A stretch of DNA of 32,234 nt from a virus. The notes under the pieces were generated by a model. It did no database searches. It saw only the letters and a program-made list of their open reading frames with translations, and was not told the origin of the DNA. The translations under genes were made by a program, and so were the position numbers. Shown one piece after another: positions 29,145-32,234 of the stretch; within the stretch, counting starts at the first letter, position 1, and each line of letters starts with the position of its first letter. The stretch covers positions 1 to 32,234 of the IMG/VR virus record IMGVR_UViG_3300045789_000075. The stretch is one strand, 5' to 3'.

Positions 29145-30787
29145 TACTCACCTCTAATATTTTCAGCTTGTGCAGTTTTCTGATTTACATCTGCGGCAAC
29201 TTGAGCTTGTTGCATTTGTGCTTGTTCCTGCTGTTGTTTCTGTTGTTCAGCAACCATTGCATCAACCTCTTCTTTAGTCCTTATGTTAGAAGCTGGTACT
29301 TGTAATACTTGTGCAGTATTTTGCAATATCTGATGTGTATTGAAGTACATAGGTATCGTTTGATCTATTTGTGCAAGTGGCATAATCATTTCAAACAACT
29401 GATTCATAGAACTTATCTCACCTGACCTCATTGAGATAGATACTGGATTCAAGTACTCAATTCTAAAGTCCTGCATCTCTTCTGGCATCGGAGGTAATAA
29501 ATATGACCTCATTAGTATGTTTACTGTACGTCTAATAAGTGGATCAAGGAATTCTGCTTCTTGACGAGCTAGTATTGGGCCAAGTACAGGCATTCTTTGT
29601 CTCATACGTACAGATACTTCTGTAGCACTAAAACGCATTACATCACCATCTGGAGCTACAGGGCCGGGTAGTTCTAGTAAATCTAAAAAGTAACCTTCTC
29701 TAATTGCAGTAATACATTTTGAACTTAATCTTTCTGCATATTCAGGTCTGGCATTAGTAGGAGCCTCAAATATCATATCTTTACCACCAAGACCAACAGA
29801 ATAGTAATTGATGGCATCAGGTGTTGTGTCTAAGGGGTCTAACAATCCCGAATCAGGCACAAACAAAGGGGGAGATACCGATTTCTGTATAGCTTTCAGA
29901 TAACTTTTATCCACTTCTGTGATTAGTCTTATATCTGGCATTATTTCCCAAGTTGGCCCTCTTCCATATATTTCTCTATCGGAGCGTTCCCATCTAGCAC
30001 ATATATAAGGCATCTCATCATATCCACCAACAGATAGTATGCTTTTTCTTTCTTTAAGATAGTGAATAGATATATAATTCTTTTTGAAATTATTATCTTC
30101 AGGTAAAAAGGCTTGTAAAGTCCAAGTTGGCAATACTGCATGGACAACATCGTATTCATCCAGCATTTTTTCACCATATCCTTTTTCAAGAATCTCTGGA
30201 GGTAAACTGTCTTGATTAAATCTTTGTACTATATCTTTAGCCGTTTGCTTATAGTTTCTAAATACCGTGTCAATTTCCATTTCGCTTCCAGAACCCAATA
30301 TACAATCCGAAAGAGGAAAATTGCGGTAACGAGGGCCAAATCCCGGAACATCTTCGACAAAAAGAATGCCAGTACCAAATGCTCCAGCTTCAAGATAATA
30401 TTGGAACACAGCACTTTGAAAGTTTGAAATAGGTCGTGACATATGATGCTGAATAATCCTAGTTGCTTCTTCCAGCCATAATGACACATTACGCATCTCA
30501 TCTAAATTAGAGTTACCACTTGTTAATTTAAACCATTCTGCACCCATTGGAGTAAAAACATTATGAATGTTAGAAGCAAAACGTTTTAATAAACGCATCG
30601 CAGAACCTTCAAATGCATGATCCATTCTGTCTGCACCTCTAGAATGAGTAGTCGTAAAATCAGAACGATGTGGTAAGACATACTCTGCAATATCCTGCCA
30701 TTGACGTTCCCATTGATTACGGTTATTCTTCAGCTTCTCATGTTGCCGATCTATCAATGAGCTTAATGAATTATTATCATATGCCAT
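29144..30787 (-). CDS. Head-tail connector (portal) protein
   Basis: A 547-residue protein, the usual size for T7 gp8-like portals. It includes NQWERQWQDIAEYVLPHRSDF, then RMDHAFEGSAMRLLKRFASNIHNVFTPMGAEWFKL, then GTGILFVEDVPG, then YGRGPTWEIMPDIRLITEVDKSYLKAIQKSVSPPLFVP, then MRFSATEVSVRMRQRMPVLGPILARQEAEFL. These are the conserved segments of the family. The C-terminus is Gln-rich (QQKQQQEQAQMQQAQ), a feature of the portal barrel. Twelve copies form the packaging vertex. It stands after the small virion gene. Strong call. Confidence 0.85.
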   Translation of the reverse strand: MAYDNNSLSSLIDRQHEKLKNNRNQWERQWQDIAEYVLPHRSDFTTTHSRGADRMDHAFEGSAMRLLKRFASNIHNVFTPMGAEWFKLTSGNSNLDEMRNVSLWLEEATRIIQHHMSRPISNFQSAVFQYYLEAGAFGTGILFVEDVPGFGPRYRNFPLSDCILGSGSEMEIDTVFRNYKQTAKDIVQRFNQDSLPPEILEKGYGEKMLDEYDVVHAVLPTWTLQAFLPEDNNFKKNYISIHYLKERKSILSVGGYDEMPYICARWERSDREIYGRGPTWEIMPDIRLITEVDKSYLKAIQKSVSPPLFVPDSGLLDPLDTTPDAINYYSVGLGGKDMIFEAPTNARPEYAERLSSKCITAIREGYFLDLLELPGPVAPDGDVMRFSATEVSVRMRQRMPVLGPILARQEAEFLDPLIRRTVNILMRSYLLPPMPEEMQDFRIEYLNPVSISMRSGEISSMNQLFEMIMPLAQIDQTIPMYFNTHQILQNTAQVLQVPASNIRTKEEVDAMVAEQQKQQQEQAQMQQAQVAADVNQKTAQAENIRGE

Positions 30788-30801
30788 ATTATAACTCTAT
30801 T

Positions 30802-31266
30802 TTAGACAGTTGATGCTGAACCTGAACCTGAATGTGCAGAACGACCTTGACCTTTTCTACGTTGCCCTGTTAGTAATGTCCTTTGTGCTGTTGCCGCCTC
30901 AAATCCAGTTGGGCCGGGAGCGGCTGGGCCGGGGCCTTCATCATCTGAATAGCCACCTTCGCCTGTCATTGCCTCCTTACCTAATTTAGCAAGTTCATTG
31001 AGATTCCTAACTACAGGATTAACTATCCCCTGAATACCATAGCCAACATTCTCACCAAGTTTAGTTATACCAGTTGTCAACATAGAAGTAGCATGTGACG
31101 AATCTGGTATATTAATGTTTGGAGTACCTATATCTGGTGGTGTAATTACAGGAATATTTATATCAGCAGTCGCTGGATTAAGATCAATTTGACTGTTATC
31201 TTCATATATTCCTGTCGCAGTATCTGCTATTTTTTTAATTGGATTACTCCAGCTTCCAAAACCCAT
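30802..31266 (-). CDS. Small virion-associated protein between terminase and portal
   Basis: A 154-residue protein with AAAGGAG before its ATG. The N-terminus is Asn/Asp/Pro-rich (DINIPVITPPDIGTPNINIP), a helix-prone middle follows, and the C-terminus is Gly/Ser/Arg-rich after a Pro/Gly run (EGPGPAAPGPTGFEAATAQRTLLTG). No signal peptide, membrane span or motif of a small terminase is seen. T7-like marine phages often carry a gene of this size here. Its role is unknown. Confidence 0.5.
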   Translation of the reverse strand: MGFGSWSNPIKKIADTATGIYEDNSQIDLNPATADINIPVITPPDIGTPNINIPDSSHATSMLTTGITKLGENVGYGIQGIVNPVVRNLNELAKLGKEAMTGEGGYSDDEGPGPAAPGPTGFEAATAQRTLLTGQRRKGQGRSAHSGSGSASTV

Positions 31267-31294
31267 ATTATCTCCTTTATTTTAGATTAATAAA

Positions 31295-32234
31295 TTATGC
31301 ATAAGCGACATTATCATTGGAATAATAATCATAATCACTTATGGCCTTTCGTGGTCTTTTTTTATGAGAACCAGTAGAGGCATAAACTAATGACTGAGAA
31401 GCATATCTAGTTGCACTCATCAAATCATCGTGAACTTTAACTATTTTCCCATCTTTACGATGGTACATTCTTAACTCTTCAAACCAAAAATTAAGATAGT
31501 TAAAGACTTTGAACCTTCCAGTTTGCATTCTTTGTAGCATATCCATAATTCCGGGTTCCACAGAGATACCACCATCAGGGTTTTGAAAATGTTTATGAAC
31601 CATATTCAACCCTTGTTTGCGATACAGTTCTGCTAATGGTTTACCTGATCCTTTATCATGTTGAGAACCATCATGAGGCCATACTACAGGTATCCATTTA
31701 CCTCTTTCTCTAATTGCCGCACTATGGACAACTGGTGTTTCCGCAGACTTACGATAACAATCATAAACATATATTGTATCTGTATCCCGATCCCATGCTA
31801 ACCAGACTACGGCAGTAGGGTGATCCCACCCAAAGTCCAGCCCACATATCTTAGGCCAATACTCAGGTAATGGAAAGGGTTCTACTTTTAAATCATCTTC
31901 ACTTACAGGAAATACCATACCTGATCCTAATACTGGTATTCCTTTTGATCTCATATCTCTTTCATGAGGAGGAAGTGCTTGTAATATCTCCTTCTTCACA
32001 TCTTCATCTAAGTGTATAGCATCATCCCACGTTGCATGATATAAAGCCTGTGACTGTCCTAGTTTAGTCATAAACTGTGTTACAACTTCTGTCATGCCAC
32101 TTTCAGGAGTAAAGGTCATAAATACTATACCGCCACTTTTTAAGGCCGCTCTTAGTGCTTGTGAGTATATATCTTGTGGAGGCTCTTCGTCAAGCCAAGT
32201 TACATCTACTGCTTTTCCCATCCATTGCATCTTA
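31295..32234 (-). CDS. terL: Terminase large subunit, C-terminal part (5' end outside window)
   Basis: The frame is open to the right edge, so the N-terminal ATPase region with Walker A is not seen; the ATG at 32230 is internal. DVTWLDEE gives the Walker B acids, FTPESG the coupling motif, and from ICGLDFGWDHPTAVVW the RNase H-like nuclease begins. Acids at Asp132 (counted from the internal Met), Asp187 (PHDGSQHDKGSG) and Asp268-269 (VHDDLMSATRYA) fit the nuclease centre. It translocates DNA into the head through the portal and cuts it. It is the first late gene visible, followed by the small virion protein. Strong call. Confidence 0.9.
   Translation of the reverse strand, partial: KMQWMGKAVDVTWLDEEPPQDIYSQALRAALKSGGIVFMTFTPESGMTEVVTQFMTKLGQSQALYHATWDDAIHLDEDVKKEILQALPPHERDMRSKGIPVLGSGMVFPVSEDDLKVEPFPLPEYWPKICGLDFGWDHPTAVVWLAWDRDTDTIYVYDCYRKSAETPVVHSAAIRERGKWIPVVWPHDGSQHDKGSGKPLAELYRKQGLNMVHKHFQNPDGGISVEPGIMDMLQRMQTGRFKVFNYLNFWFEELRMYHRKDGKIVKVHDDLMSATRYASQSLVYASTGSHKKRPRKAISDYDYYSNDNVAYA

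Overview
This window is almost entirely bacteriophage genome. It is AT-rich, gene-dense and organised like a short-tailed (T7-like, podoviral) phage. No host gene, rRNA, tRNA, insertion sequence or CRISPR array was seen. The AT-rich composition, the T7-like virion module without a T7-type RNA polymerase, and several fibre and tail motifs common in marine podoviruses suggest a marine alphaproteobacterial phage, possibly related to pelagiphages. That host assignment is inference.

Two convergent transcription units meet near 7640. The left unit (1-7646, + strand) is an early/DNA-metabolism operon. It holds a DUF932-like protein cut by the window edge, a small Cro-like HTH protein behind a good sigma70-type promoter, a YqaJ-type exonuclease, a Bet/RecT-like annealing protein, two small proteins that may be replication initiator and helicase-loader pieces, a zinc-ribbon protein, a protein ending in an RNA polymerase alpha-CTD-like domain, a RusA-type resolvase, an excisionase-like HTH, an SSB-like protein and several unknowns. 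Together they form a lambda-Red-like recombination and replication set. No DNA polymerase, helicase, RNA polymerase or integrase lies in the window.

The right unit (32234-7630, - strand) is the late operon. In transcription order it runs: terminase large subunit (cut by the edge), small virion protein, portal, HNH nuclease, Bbp19-like protein, scaffold, major capsid protein, decoration-like protein, tail tubular proteins A and B, a cupin-fold protein, a gp14-like protein, four large internal virion/ejection-type proteins, a tail fibre with an 11-residue tandem array, a glycine-rich receptor-binding-type protein, then a lysis module. The lysis module has a two-TM holin candidate, one-TM proteins, a very small spanin-like pair and an M15 peptidase endolysin.

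The most unusual feature is the intergenic DNA. The phage is tightly packed, yet in the early operon three of the four gaps over 100 nt contain a long-range stem of 9-13 bp that closes a 70-150 nt element (1139-1218, 2825-2976, 4763-4833). The fourth gap carries the promoter. In the late operon, the two gaps flanking the capsid genes also hold inverted repeats. These look like structured RNAs or mRNA-processing sites that no protein feature explains.
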